Assembly (NCBI GenBank): GCA_965662355.1
Contig: CBFIHP010000009.1
Span: 124,001-188,000 of the forward strand
Direction: 5' to 3'
Origin: GCA-2683825 sp965662355
GTDB taxonomy: Bacteria > Planctomycetota > UBA1135 > GCA-002686595
Length of the DNA stretch: 64,000 nt
The notes below the pieces were generated by a model, which searched no databases, had not been told where the DNA came from, and saw only the letters and a list, made by a program, of their open reading frames with translations. Made by a program: the position numbers and the translations under genes. Positions 19,284 through 27,038 of the stretch are shown here, in pieces (positions within the stretch are counted from its first letter, which is position 1; each line of letters starts with the position of its first letter).

Positions 19284-20525
19284 GTGGCGATGTTTCAGTA
19301 TGCAGCCAAGGATCCGGCGGGTAAAAACGTACAAGGATCGATTCAGGCGAACGACAAGGCGGAAGCCGTTGCTCAATTGCGCGGTAAGTCACTGATCGTG
19401 CTCAGCGTGGAGCCCGGTGGCAAGAGCAAGAAGGAGCAGAAGGCCGCCGCCGGTGGGAAGACGAAGGAGAGCTTCTTCGGCCCCAAGGCTACCTGCAAGA
19501 CGCAAGAGCTCGTCGTCTTCACGCGCCAGCTGGCCACGATGATCTCCGCGGGTATCTCGCTCCTGGAGTCGATCGAGGTTCTGGCCGAACAGGCCGAAAC
19601 GCCGGGCATGAAGCTCGCTATTTCTCGGCTCGCGGCCGACCTGCGTGCGGGTTCCGATTTTTCCTCTGCACTGGGGACGTGCCCTAGGGTCTTCAACGAG
19701 CTGTACATCAGCATGGTGACCGCGGGCGAGGCCTCCGGTCAGATGGACGTCATTCTCAGCCGGCTTGCCGACTACGTCGAATCGACCGAAGAATTGAAGC
19801 GCGAGATCCGCTCGGCCATGACCTATCCGGTCATCTCGCTCGTGCTCGTGCTCTCCATCACTGCTTTCTTGATGATCGGGGTCGTCCCGGGCTTCAAGGA
19901 CGTGTTCGATGGTCTGGGAGCGGAGCTGCCCGCCTTGACGACGGCTGTGCTCGCCATCTCCGATTGGCTGCTGGCGAAGTGGTACTGGCTCTTCGTCCTT
20001 GGAATCGCGGGCTTCTTCGGATTCTCTACCTTCAAGAAGACGGCCCAGGGCCGCCTGTTGCTCGATCACATCACCTTGCGACTTCCCGTCTTCGGGCCGC
20101 TGACGAGGAAGGTCGCGCTGGCCCGCTTCTCGCGCACCTTTGCCACCTTGATTCGTTCGGGTGTGCCGATCATGGGGACGCTCGACATCGTCGCGGATAC
20201 GGCGGGAAACCAGGTTATATCCAACGTCGTGCGCGCTGCGCGCGAGAGCGTGCGCAATGGCAACATGCTTTCGGAACCTCTGAGTGGGTCGAAGGTCTTC
20301 CCGCCCATGGTGACGCGCATGATCGCGATCGGTGAGCGTTCCGGTGCTCTGGAAACGCTGCTCGAGAAGATCGCCGAATTCTACGATTCCCAGGTCAAGG
20401 CGATGATCAAGGCGCTCACGAGCCTCATCGAACCGCTGCTGATCTGCTTCATGGGTGGCATCGTCGGCTTGGTGATTCTCTCCGTGTTCCTTCCGATCCT
20501 GAACATCATCGGGGACCTGAGCTAG
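19284..20525 (+). CDS. pilC: Type IV pilus inner-membrane platform protein PilC
   Basis: A 413-aa inner-membrane protein of the T2SSF family that sits above the PilB/PilT hexamer. Two homologous cytoplasmic domains are visible, each opening with a motif such as TRQLATMISAGISLLESIEVL and SRTFATLIRSGVPIM in shortened form, separated by hydrophobic segments (ISLVLVLSITAFLMIGVVPG; YWLFVLGIAGFFGF) and a final one near the C-terminus. GTG at 19284, eight bases after GGGAG, is the likely start; ATG at 19290 is the alternative. A strong terminator follows the gene, so pilT-pilB-pilC probably ends here. Confidence 0.93.
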   Translation: MAMFQYAAKDPAGKNVQGSIQANDKAEAVAQLRGKSLIVLSVEPGGKSKKEQKAAAGGKTKESFFGPKATCKTQELVVFTRQLATMISAGISLLESIEVLAEQAETPGMKLAISRLAADLRAGSDFSSALGTCPRVFNELYISMVTAGEASGQMDVILSRLADYVESTEELKREIRSAMTYPVISLVLVLSITAFLMIGVVPGFKDVFDGLGAELPALTTAVLAISDWLLAKWYWLFVLGIAGFFGFSTFKKTAQGRLLLDHITLRLPVFGPLTRKVALARFSRTFATLIRSGVPIMGTLDIVADTAGNQVISNVVRAARESVRNGNMLSEPLSGSKVFPPMVTRMIAIGERSGALETLLEKIAEFYDSQVKAMIKALTSLIEPLLICFMGGIVGLVILSVFLPILNIIGDLS

Positions 20526-20547
20526 ATACAAACTGCTTTGAGTCGGG

Positions 20548-20583
20548 ACGCGGTCTCGCTGTAGGGCGAGGCCGCGTTCTTTT
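20548..20583 (+). terminator. Intrinsic terminator after pilC
   Basis: A 12-bp GC-rich stem (20548-20559 with 20666-equivalent arm at 20566-20577, one G-U pair) with a 6-base loop, followed by TTCTTTT. It begins 22 bases after the pilC stop. Confidence 0.85.
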
Positions 20584-20772
20584 CGTTCAGGAGATGAACA
20601 GCTTTCGCCTCTTGGATCATGCACCACCTGTACTCCAAGGGATCTCTCTCCAGGGCATCGTCAGTCGAAAACTCTTCTCGCGAACAAGCCGGGAAGGTCA
20701 TGTTTCCAAAGCGTCAAGAAATCCAACCCCGTACCTCAAGATGCGAAAACACGCACGTCGATAGGTGTCTTG

Positions 20773-20872
20773 CTGCGGTCGCAGGGGACGGGGAAACCCC
20801 TCCGGCGAGCGGAGCCGGGCGGCTGATGTCAGCTGTCTCGATCAACCGGGATCCGGCTCCGCCCAACCCGGT
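20773..20872 (+). promoter_or_regulatory. Structured leader upstream of the prepilin
   Basis: The 431 bases between pilC and the prepilin hold no convincing gene (a 94-codon frame at 20619-20903 has no family features). Instead, about 100 bases are packed with complementary segments: CTGCG/CGCAG at 20773-20784, GGGG-AAA-CCCC at 20790-20800, GCTGA/TCAGC at 20822-20833, a nested ACCGGG/CCCGGT pair at 20845-20872, and a longer CGGAGCCGG (20810-20818) that can pair with CCGGCTCCG (20853-20861). Some pairings exclude each other, as in switching leaders. I tried to match GEMM (cyclic dinucleotide), cobalamin, glycine and TPP riboswitch consensus by eye and none fits, so this is an unassigned structured region. 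Confidence 0.45.
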
Positions 20873-20956
20873 CCCTGAATTTCTGGATCCGTCCAAACCC
20901 TGATTGCTATGCGGATGGGTCGGAGGGAATCGAAGGACTAGACAACCGAGGTAAGG

Positions 20957-21721
20957 ATGAACACCAAAAAAAACTCTGGCTTCACGCTGATCGAACTCAT
21001 GATCGTCGTGGCCATCATTGCGATCATTGCATCTATCGCCATTCCGAAGCTCCTCAGTGCGCGTATCTCCGCTAACGAGAACGCCGCGATCGCGACCCTG
21101 CGTTCGATCGCATCGGCACAAGCTCAGCTCGAGGCCTCTTCGGCCATCGACACCGACGCCGACGGCGGCGGTGAGTACGGCTACTTCGGCGAGCTCGCCG
21201 GAACCGACCCGCTTCGTCAGTGGAGCGCCGGCGGCCCCGTCGCTGGCGTCGCTGGCAACGAACTCGTTCCGGCCATCTTGCCGACCGCTTTCGGCAACGT
21301 ACAGGTCAGCACCGTCGAACGCGCTGGCTATACCTTCCAGATCTTCCTGCCCGCTGCCCTCAACGGCTTCAACGTGCCCGGCCTCGCGGAAGCCGCCGGT
21401 GGCGGTGTTGGCGGGACCTTCCCGGACTCTGACAACAGCGAAGTGCTCTGGTGCTGCTACGCCTGGCCGTCCACGCGGACCGCGACCGGCAACCGCGCCT
21501 TCTTCATCAACCAAGAAGGCGACCTGCTCCAAACGCTCAACCCGACGACGGCAGCGCAAACCTACGACGGCATCATAAATGCCCCGGCGTTCGGTGCTGC
21601 CTACAGCACCATGGCCGGTGCTCCGGCCGGCTCGCTGACCGGTATGGGCGCACGTCTCGGCATCACCGCTCAGGGTGAACTCGCGACGGACGCTGGCGTC
21701 TGGACGGTGGTCGGCAACTAG
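20957..21721 (+). CDS. Type IV prepilin (pilin-like subunit)
   Basis: A 254-aa prepilin with a class III leader: seven residues, then Gly8-Phe9 at the cleavage site, FTLIELMIVVAIIAIIASIA and the conserved Glu at mature position 5 (Glu13). This is the substrate expected for the prepilin peptidase at 12.4 kb and for PilB/PilC. The globular part is acidic and rich in Gly and Ala, with two adjacent Cys (WCCYAWP), longer than many major pilins. A Shine-Dalgarno-like GAGG at 20948-20951 precedes the ATG by five bases, one of the few clear ones here. It is the sole prepilin in the window and is flanked by terminators on both sides, so it is probably its own transcript and could be the major pilin. 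Confidence 0.92.
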   Translation: MNTKKNSGFTLIELMIVVAIIAIIASIAIPKLLSARISANENAAIATLRSIASAQAQLEASSAIDTDADGGGEYGYFGELAGTDPLRQWSAGGPVAGVAGNELVPAILPTAFGNVQVSTVERAGYTFQIFLPAALNGFNVPGLAEAAGGGVGGTFPDSDNSEVLWCCYAWPSTRTATGNRAFFINQEGDLLQTLNPTTAAQTYDGIINAPAFGAAYSTMAGAPAGSLTGMGARLGITAQGELATDAGVWTVVGN

Positions 21722-21750
21722 CGCCTGAGCGCTTGATAGCGAACGCTTGA

Positions 21751-21788
21751 AGGCGTCGCTGGCTCTCGCGAGCTGGCGGCGCCTTTTT
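21751..21788. terminator. Strong intrinsic terminator after the prepilin
   Basis: A 15-bp stem (21751-21765 with 21770-21784, three G-U pairs) with loop TCGC is followed by a T run, 30 bases after the prepilin stop. It lies between convergent genes (tatD-like ends at 21798 on the minus strand); on the minus strand the run is weaker, so it mainly serves the prepilin. Confidence 0.88.
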
Positions 21789-21797
21789 CGTTCGCAT

Positions 21798-22565
21798 TCA
21801 GGCCTCCGGCAACCCGAACAACTCCGCCGCATTCGCACTCGTCTGGCGCGCCAACTCCTCGAAGTCCTCTCCCCGCACCTCGCTGACGCAGCGCAAGACC
21901 TCGGCCACGTAAGCCGGCTCGTTCCGCTTCCCGCGGAAGCCCTGGGGTGCCAGGTAGGGACAGTCCGTCTCCACGAGAAGCCTCTCGCGTGGGACGCATC
22001 GGGCGGCCGCGCGGTTGTCGTCGTTCTTCGGGTAGGTCACGACGCCAGAGAAGGAGATGTAGAAGCCTGCCTCCAGGTACGGTTCGAGCTCGCTCGCACC
22101 GAAGCTGTAGCAGTGCATCACTCCCCGCAGGCCCGGAAATTCGCCGATGATCTTGGATGTGTCTTCGTGGGCGTCGCGGCAGTGCACGACGACTGGCTTG
22201 TCGAGCTTGCGGGCGAGATCGAGGTGCCAGTAGAAGTTCTCGATCTGCTCGGTCCTGGGGGAGTATTCCTTGAACCAGTCGAGCCCCGTCTCGCCCACGG
22301 CCACGCACTCGGGGCGACGGCACATTTCCTCGATGGCCGCGCGATCGTCGTCGGACACGCCTTCGGCATCGTGGGGGTGGATGCCTGCGGTGGGGAAGAG
22401 ATTCAGCTGGCCATCACATAGCTCGAAGGCCGCCCGTGACGAGACCAAATCGGTTCCGACGATGATCATGCGCTCGACACCGGCTTCGCGCGCGCGTTGA
22501 AGGGCCTCCGTGCGATCACTGTCGAAGCTCTTCCAGTACAGATGCGCGTGACTGTCTGTGATCAT
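21798..22565 (-). CDS. TatD-family metal-dependent DNase
   Basis: A 255-aa TIM-barrel hydrolase of the TatD family (3'-5' DNase, also D-aminoacyl-tRNA-related activities in some members). All metal ligands are in place: His6/His8 in DSHAHL, Glu92 in GETGLDW, His128 in VVHCRDA, His151 in MHCYS and Asp201 in ETDCPYL. The C-terminus ends ANAAELFGLPEA, as usual. The ATG at 22565 is chosen because HxH must be near the N-terminus; a further 73 upstream codons belong to the neighbouring gene. That ATG overlaps the stop of the HEAT lipoprotein (ATGA), so the pair is coupled. Confidence 0.92.
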   Translation of the reverse strand: MITDSHAHLYWKSFDSDRTEALQRAREAGVERMIIVGTDLVSSRAAFELCDGQLNLFPTAGIHPHDAEGVSDDDRAAIEEMCRRPECVAVGETGLDWFKEYSPRTEQIENFYWHLDLARKLDKPVVVHCRDAHEDTSKIIGEFPGLRGVMHCYSFGASELEPYLEAGFYISFSGVVTYPKNDDNRAAARCVPRERLLVETDCPYLAPQGFRGKRNEPAYVAEVLRCVSEVRGEDFEELARQTSANAAELFGLPEA

Positions 22566-23488
22566 CGACAGTTTTCTTGGAGCACGTTGTCCAGGAAGAT
22601 CTGGAACGTGACCTCGGCTTCCCGTTCGAGGACCTGACGCACAAGGGTGCAGAGCTCGTCCTTCTCGACCGTCTGGATCAGCGACTGAACGGCGAGCCTG
22701 CGAACGTAGGTGTTCCCGCCGGACTCCACCATGAGAAGCTCCAGTGCTTGGCGACCCTGGGCGCTCTTGAAGGATCCGAGACAACGCGTGGCGAGGTGTC
22801 GCAGGTCCATTTCGTTCGAGCTATCGGTGACGATTTGACACAGAAGCTCCGCGCGATCGAAGTCGCTGGCGACCGCCGCGGCGTCCCAGGCGCTCAGCAT
22901 GCGCTCGCGCGGGGGATAGGTTCGACCGCTCGGGGGATTGAGGATGAGGGGGCCGAGCACCTCGAGCGCCTGCTCGGGATCCGCCGCGGCGAGAAAGCCG
23001 CAGGCCTTCGTACGCAGGTGCATGTCGGCACCGAACTCGGTGATCAGCTCGACGAGCAAGTCCCGCGACAACTCCGGGTTCGTGTGGGCGGCCACGTCGA
23101 GCAGCCCGGAACGGACTTCGGAGAAGGTATTCGGACGGTCGTGATAGACGCGTAGCGCTTCCTCGCCCCAGGCCGGGCCCATCTCACGCACGCGCTCGAG
23201 CTGGTCCTGTCGGCGCATGAACCAGTTGTTTCCCTCGACCGGAGGAGCGTCGGCGGCGAGCGGAGTCAGGGACGCGACGAGGTCACGAATGTCCTTGCCG
23301 ACGGTCGCGTTGCTCGGCTTCGAGGGCGTCTCGGCTACGGAGCCGGCACCGGCCTCTCCCGCACAACCCATGAGGTGTGCTGCAAGGAGCAGGGGGGCGG
23401 CGACCAGGGCGACCCTCCATTCGGATACCGGGGGGTTGGACGCCTGGGGCTGCGGGCCAGGACTTTGCATTTGGGTGATCGGGCTCAT
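22562..23488 (-). CDS. HEAT-repeat-like lipoprotein
   Basis: A 308-aa predicted lipoprotein with ATG at 23488. A hydrophilic n-region precedes a hydrophobic stretch and lipobox LMGC (VAAPLLLAAHLMGC). The mature part is mostly alpha-helical with repeated segments of about 30-40 residues, such as LRTKACGFLAAADPEQALEV, LRHLATRCLGSFKSAQGRQA and VRRLAVQSLIQTVEKDE, typical of HEAT or Armadillo-like scaffolds that bind protein partners. No enzymatic motif is seen. A longer reading frame from 23677 adds 63 residues ahead of the signal peptide and is unlikely. It is translationally coupled to the TatD gene, without an evident functional link. Confidence 0.72.
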   Translation of the reverse strand: MSPITQMQSPGPQPQASNPPVSEWRVALVAAPLLLAAHLMGCAGEAGAGSVAETPSKPSNATVGKDIRDLVASLTPLAADAPPVEGNNWFMRRQDQLERVREMGPAWGEEALRVYHDRPNTFSEVRSGLLDVAAHTNPELSRDLLVELITEFGADMHLRTKACGFLAAADPEQALEVLGPLILNPPSGRTYPPRERMLSAWDAAAVASDFDRAELLCQIVTDSSNEMDLRHLATRCLGSFKSAQGRQALELLMVESGGNTYVRRLAVQSLIQTVEKDELCTLVRQVLEREAEVTFQIFLDNVLQENCR

Positions 23489-23962
23489 CGGTGCTTTGAA
23501 ATCTCCAGGTAGGGACGGCCCCGACCTCCTGTGGCCGGGGGGCTCGTGATGCCCTGCCCCGCGATCAGTGTGCCAACCCGAACGGCTTTCCGTGCGCGGA
23601 TCCGGGCACCCCGGAAAGAAATTTGTGCGAGACCGCACGTTTCTTCCGTGCTGCAAGGGCCCGAAACCATGAAACACCGTTGTTCTGAGCTCCCGAGTGG
23701 ATCTTCGCGTTGCCAGGGAACGTCGTTTGTATAGTTAGGGGTGACGGGTTCCCTCGGGAAAAGCACTGGCGCGCGCGCCAGAGTGGCTCCTATAGTGATC
23801 CGCCGCTCCTCGCTGTTCGTCGCGACTCGCCTGTTTTCGGCCTTCTTGGCCGAAAGAAGGCCGAATTCGGTCGGCCGCCGGATCCTGCTTGGCAGTGATT
23901 CGGGGGAGGCGAGCCCAAGTCCGCGACATCCCTCAATTCCCCTGCATCGCCCTTTCTCGTCG
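23489..23962. other. Divergent intergenic region
   Basis: 474 bases between the HEAT lipoprotein (minus) and the fifth giant lipoprotein (plus); it must hold both promoters. An open frame continues upstream from the 23963 start to 23741, but its 74 extra residues would bury the signal peptide, so I treat that stretch as noncoding. The main visible structure is the inverted repeat at 23836-23865. No -35/-10 pair with proper spacing stood out. Confidence 0.6.
23836..23865. repeat. Perfect inverted repeat, 10-bp arms
   Basis: TTCGGCCTTC (23836-23845) and GAAGGCCGAA (23856-23865) are exact reverse complements around a 10-base spacer, immediately followed by CCGAATTCGG, another palindrome overlapping the right arm. 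It lies 98 bases before the ATG of the giant lipoprotein gene. It could be an operator, an RNA hairpin in the leader or an upstream terminator; no T tract follows. Confidence 0.55.
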
Positions 23963-26900
23963 ATGACCACGCGAAACCAATCCCGTCGCACCCTCTGGTC
24001 CACTTCCATCGCCCAGGCCGCTCTGCCCGTACTCATGACGGGCGCCCTGTTCACGGCCTCCTGTAGCAGCGGCGGCGGAAGCGGGAGTGCCGGTCTTTCG
24101 ATCGTCTCCTGCTCGCTCGGCTGTTCGAACTCCGCCGGGAACCCGGGGGCTCAGTTCAGTTGCAACGTGACCGACGTGTTCGTGAACCAGGACATCCGGG
24201 TCACGTTCACCTCGCCGATCGATCTGCTCTCGGTCACGAACAACACGTTCCGGGTGACGGAACTCCAGTCGGGTATGACACCTCCCGGTGAGTTCTCCCT
24301 CGACCCCAACGACGCGAACGTCCTGATCTATCGCCCGATGATCACGTTTGATTCCTCGGGTAACCCGATCTTCGGGCTGAACGACGATCAGACCTACACG
24401 CTGCAAATACCGGGCACCATCCTCGATTCCCTGGGGCCCTGGGTCACGGGTGAAAACGGGGATTCCAACTCCTCGCGTTTGCAGTGCACCCTGGTCGCTT
24501 CGCGCGGCATCTTCGATACGAACCCGGGTCCGCCGCTCGTCACCTATACGGTGCTGCAGGTGTTTCCTGGCCCCGACGGAATTCCCAATACGGCCGACGA
24601 CGTATTCCTCAGCGTCAACGCGGCGAACGCGGTCGACGTGGGTTCGACCAGCCCGATCACCTTCGTCTTCGACGACATCATGAACCCCGGGGTCCTTGCC
24701 AACCCGGTGACCCAGACGTCGGATTTCATCACGGTCAAGGTCGATGCGGATGGCAACTTGAACGATGCCTCCGATCAGACGCCGATCGCCGGTACGTTCC
24801 AGCTGGTCCTCGACCAGGACTCTTTGCGAACCACGGTGACCTTCGTTCCGACCACCGGATATCCCTCGGGCACGAGCGGTCGGCGCATCGTCATCGAATT
24901 CTCTGACCAGATCGCCGACCTGGGTGGCAACGATCTCATCAACGGCGAACGCATCTCCTTCTCGCCCCAGGTGATCATCTTCGAGCCGGTTGTCGTGGAC
25001 GAGTCCTTCGTTTCCAACCTTCGCGAGGATCCCGTGCGGACCGGTGGTACCTGGGCCGACGGCGCCCTGCTGCCCGGTCTCGGTGGCGGTTCCGGTCGCC
25101 TGGGCGACCTGTCGGTTCCCTCGGGGGAGACCGTGATCTTGAATACCGACATCGAGGATTTCTCCGGCATCGAGTCGTTGGGCATCTTCAATCCCCAGAA
25201 CATCATCGATGGCGGGGCCGGCTTCGTCGTCGAAGACGGTGTCTTCGAGTTCGCGCGAATGCGAGTCGACTCCGGCGGCATTCTGCGCTTCGTCGGTTCG
25301 AACCCCGTCCGTCTCTATGTCCGCGGCGAGGCCGTGATTCAGGGACTGATCGACCTCGCCGGTACTCCGGGTTTGATCCACGCGGGAACCGAAGCCAGTG
25401 GGCTCGGCGGTGTGGGAGGACGCGGCGGCCCCGGTGGAGGCAGCGGAGGTGCCGGTGGCGCACGACCGGACGGTACCGCCTTCGTCGCAGAGGGGGGCGT
25501 GCCCAACGAAGGCGCCGGACCCTATGACCCCGATCAGCCCTCGATGGCAGCCGACTACTCGCAGCTCAACGGCGAGCCTGGTTCGGGGATTCTCTTTCCG
25601 GATACGACCGTTGGCGATGGCGGTGATCGCGTCGCCGGTGGTGGGGGAGGCATGGCCTGGCCCCAGCCGACATCCGAAAACCCCGAACTGAACATGCCCC
25701 GCAGCTCTGACAATGTCACGGGGCTCGAGGTCGAGTACCTCTACAACTGCATCGTCGCCACGCCGAGTTCCCCCGGTGGCGGTGGTGGCTACGCGATCTC
25801 CGGCTCCGCCGGCGTGGCTGAGGTCATCCCCGGTTCCCAGGAAACGACCGAGCCGCCCGCCGCCCCAGGTGGCGACACGGCGGAGCTGATGCTCACCGAC
25901 GCCGAGCGTTCGCTCGACCCCGAAACCGGTCTGCTTCGCGGAGGTTCCGGCGGTGGTGGCGCGGGTAGCCACATTCAGCTCTCGAAGGTGAACGGCATTC
26001 CGCTGGACCCGGCGACGAACTGCGAAGAGGACATCAACGGCGATCCTACGGCGCTGCAGATCTATCGCTCGCACTCCGGTGCCGGCGGTGGCGGTGGCGG
26101 TGGCGGTCTGCAACTGACCTCGGGGCGTCGCACCGTGCTGAACGGAACGATCCTCGCGAACGGTGGTGATGGCGGTGGCTTCGATCCCGCGGGGCTGCTT
26201 CTCGATCCCCCCGCTCTCGCCCAGGCGGGTGGCGCCGGTTCCGGAGGTGGCATCCTGCTTCAATCCGAGAACCTGCAGATCCAGGCCATCCCGAATCGCA
26301 TCGACGTCGGCGGCGGCCTCGGCGGTATCGGCCCGTTCGATTCGGTCGGTGGCGACGGCGGCCCCGGCCTCGTGCGTCTCGAGTCGGCGAAAGAGCCAAA
26401 CTTCGAGGCGGAGAAGGTCAAGATCGTCCCCACGCCGGCCCAGCTTCGCGCTCAATACGGCGGTGACGGCGATGCGCTCTTCGCCAGCATCCTCACGACG
26501 AGCACATGGACGCCCGTCGCTGAGGGGCCTTCGGGATTCACCGGGGCTCAGTCCTGCTGGATTCAGCCGGAGGGCAACTTCTTTCGCCTGCAATTCGGCG
26601 AGGACGACCTGGCCGAGGGTGAGCTCGGGTGGGACATGAAAATCAATTTCGCCGGCGAGCCGGTTTCCCAGTCCTATCGCGGTGAGCACGACGTCGACGG
26701 GGTTGCTGGCAACCTCGAGTCGTTCATGGGCAACGACTTCGACAGCGGTGCGATGATCGTTCGCTTCCAGGGCGCGCGAGTTATCGGTTCCCTGCTGGAT
26801 CCGTGCAACGTTCCCGAGACCGGTTTGAACAGCCCGGTCATCCCGGGTTCGATCACCGAGTGGGTCGAACACCCCGCGCTGTTGAACGCGACCTCGGGCA

Positions 26901-27028
26901 ACCCGACCGAATCGCCCAACATCTTCCGCTTCGTGGTGCTCTTCAACCGCGGTGACGCGAACTTTGACGGCCTCGCGGGGGGCATCGTCAGCCTGGACAA
27001 TCTCACGGTCCTGCTGATCCCCGATTGA
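23963..27028 (+). CDS. Giant lipoprotein with Ig-like and glycine-rich repeats
   Basis: A 1021-aa predicted lipoprotein related to the gene at 6994. The ATG at 23963 gives an Arg-containing n-region, a hydrophobic core and lipobox TASC (Cys34), then a Ser/Gly linker. Ig-like segments follow (DVFVNQDIRVTFTSPIDLLS; SPITFVFDDIMNPGVLANP). Residues about 475-810 are glycine-rich with repeated units of a G-run, hydrophobic strand and G-x-I-x-A-x-GG, for example LQLTSGRRTVLNGTILANGG and ILLQSENLQIQAIPNRIDVG. The end, NIFRFVVLF...GGIVSLDNLTVLLIPD, matches the terminal block of the four lipoproteins at 0-12 kb. A complete antisense frame exists but is a GC artefact. The next gene starts 10 bases after its stop. 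Function unknown; a surface role is inferred. Confidence 0.83.
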   Translation: MTTRNQSRRTLWSTSIAQAALPVLMTGALFTASCSSGGGSGSAGLSIVSCSLGCSNSAGNPGAQFSCNVTDVFVNQDIRVTFTSPIDLLSVTNNTFRVTELQSGMTPPGEFSLDPNDANVLIYRPMITFDSSGNPIFGLNDDQTYTLQIPGTILDSLGPWVTGENGDSNSSRLQCTLVASRGIFDTNPGPPLVTYTVLQVFPGPDGIPNTADDVFLSVNAANAVDVGSTSPITFVFDDIMNPGVLANPVTQTSDFITVKVDADGNLNDASDQTPIAGTFQLVLDQDSLRTTVTFVPTTGYPSGTSGRRIVIEFSDQIADLGGNDLINGERISFSPQVIIFEPVVVDESFVSNLREDPVRTGGTWADGALLPGLGGGSGRLGDLSVPSGETVILNTDIEDFSGIESLGIFNPQNIIDGGAGFVVEDGVFEFARMRVDSGGILRFVGSNPVRLYVRGEAVIQGLIDLAGTPGLIHAGTEASGLGGVGGRGGPGGGSGGAGGARPDGTAFVAEGGVPNEGAGPYDPDQPSMAADYSQLNGEPGSGILFPDTTVGDGGDRVAGGGGGMAWPQPTSENPELNMPRSSDNVTGLEVEYLYNCIVATPSSPGGGGGYAISGSAGVAEVIPGSQETTEPPAAPGGDTAELMLTDAERSLDPETGLLRGGSGGGGAGSHIQLSKVNGIPLDPATNCEEDINGDPTALQIYRSHSGAGGGGGGGGLQLTSGRRTVLNGTILANGGDGGGFDPAGLLLDPPALAQAGGAGSGGGILLQSENLQIQAIPNRIDVGGGLGGIGPFDSVGGDGGPGLVRLESAKEPNFEAEKVKIVPTPAQLRAQYGGDGDALFASILTTSTWTPVAEGPSGFTGAQSCWIQPEGNFFRLQFGEDDLAEGELGWDMKINFAGEPVSQSYRGEHDVDGVAGNLESFMGNDFDSGAMIVRFQGARVIGSLLDPCNVPETGLNSPVIPGSITEWVEHPALLNATSGNPTESPNIFRFVVLFNRGDANFDGLAGGIVSLDNLTVLLIPD

Positions 27029-27038
27029 TCGCACCCTC

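Noticed and set aside
20773..20872. GEMM, cobalamin, glycine or TPP riboswitch before the prepilin
   Set aside because: None of the conserved sequence cores could be placed by eye; kept as unassigned structure.
20619..20903. A 94-codon frame upstream of the prepilin
   Set aside because: No conserved pattern, no ribosome site and it overlaps strongly structured leader sequence.
23710..23735. TTGCCA and TATAGT as a promoter for the fifth lipoprotein
   Set aside because: The spacer is only 14 bases, too short for a normal sigma-70 promoter.
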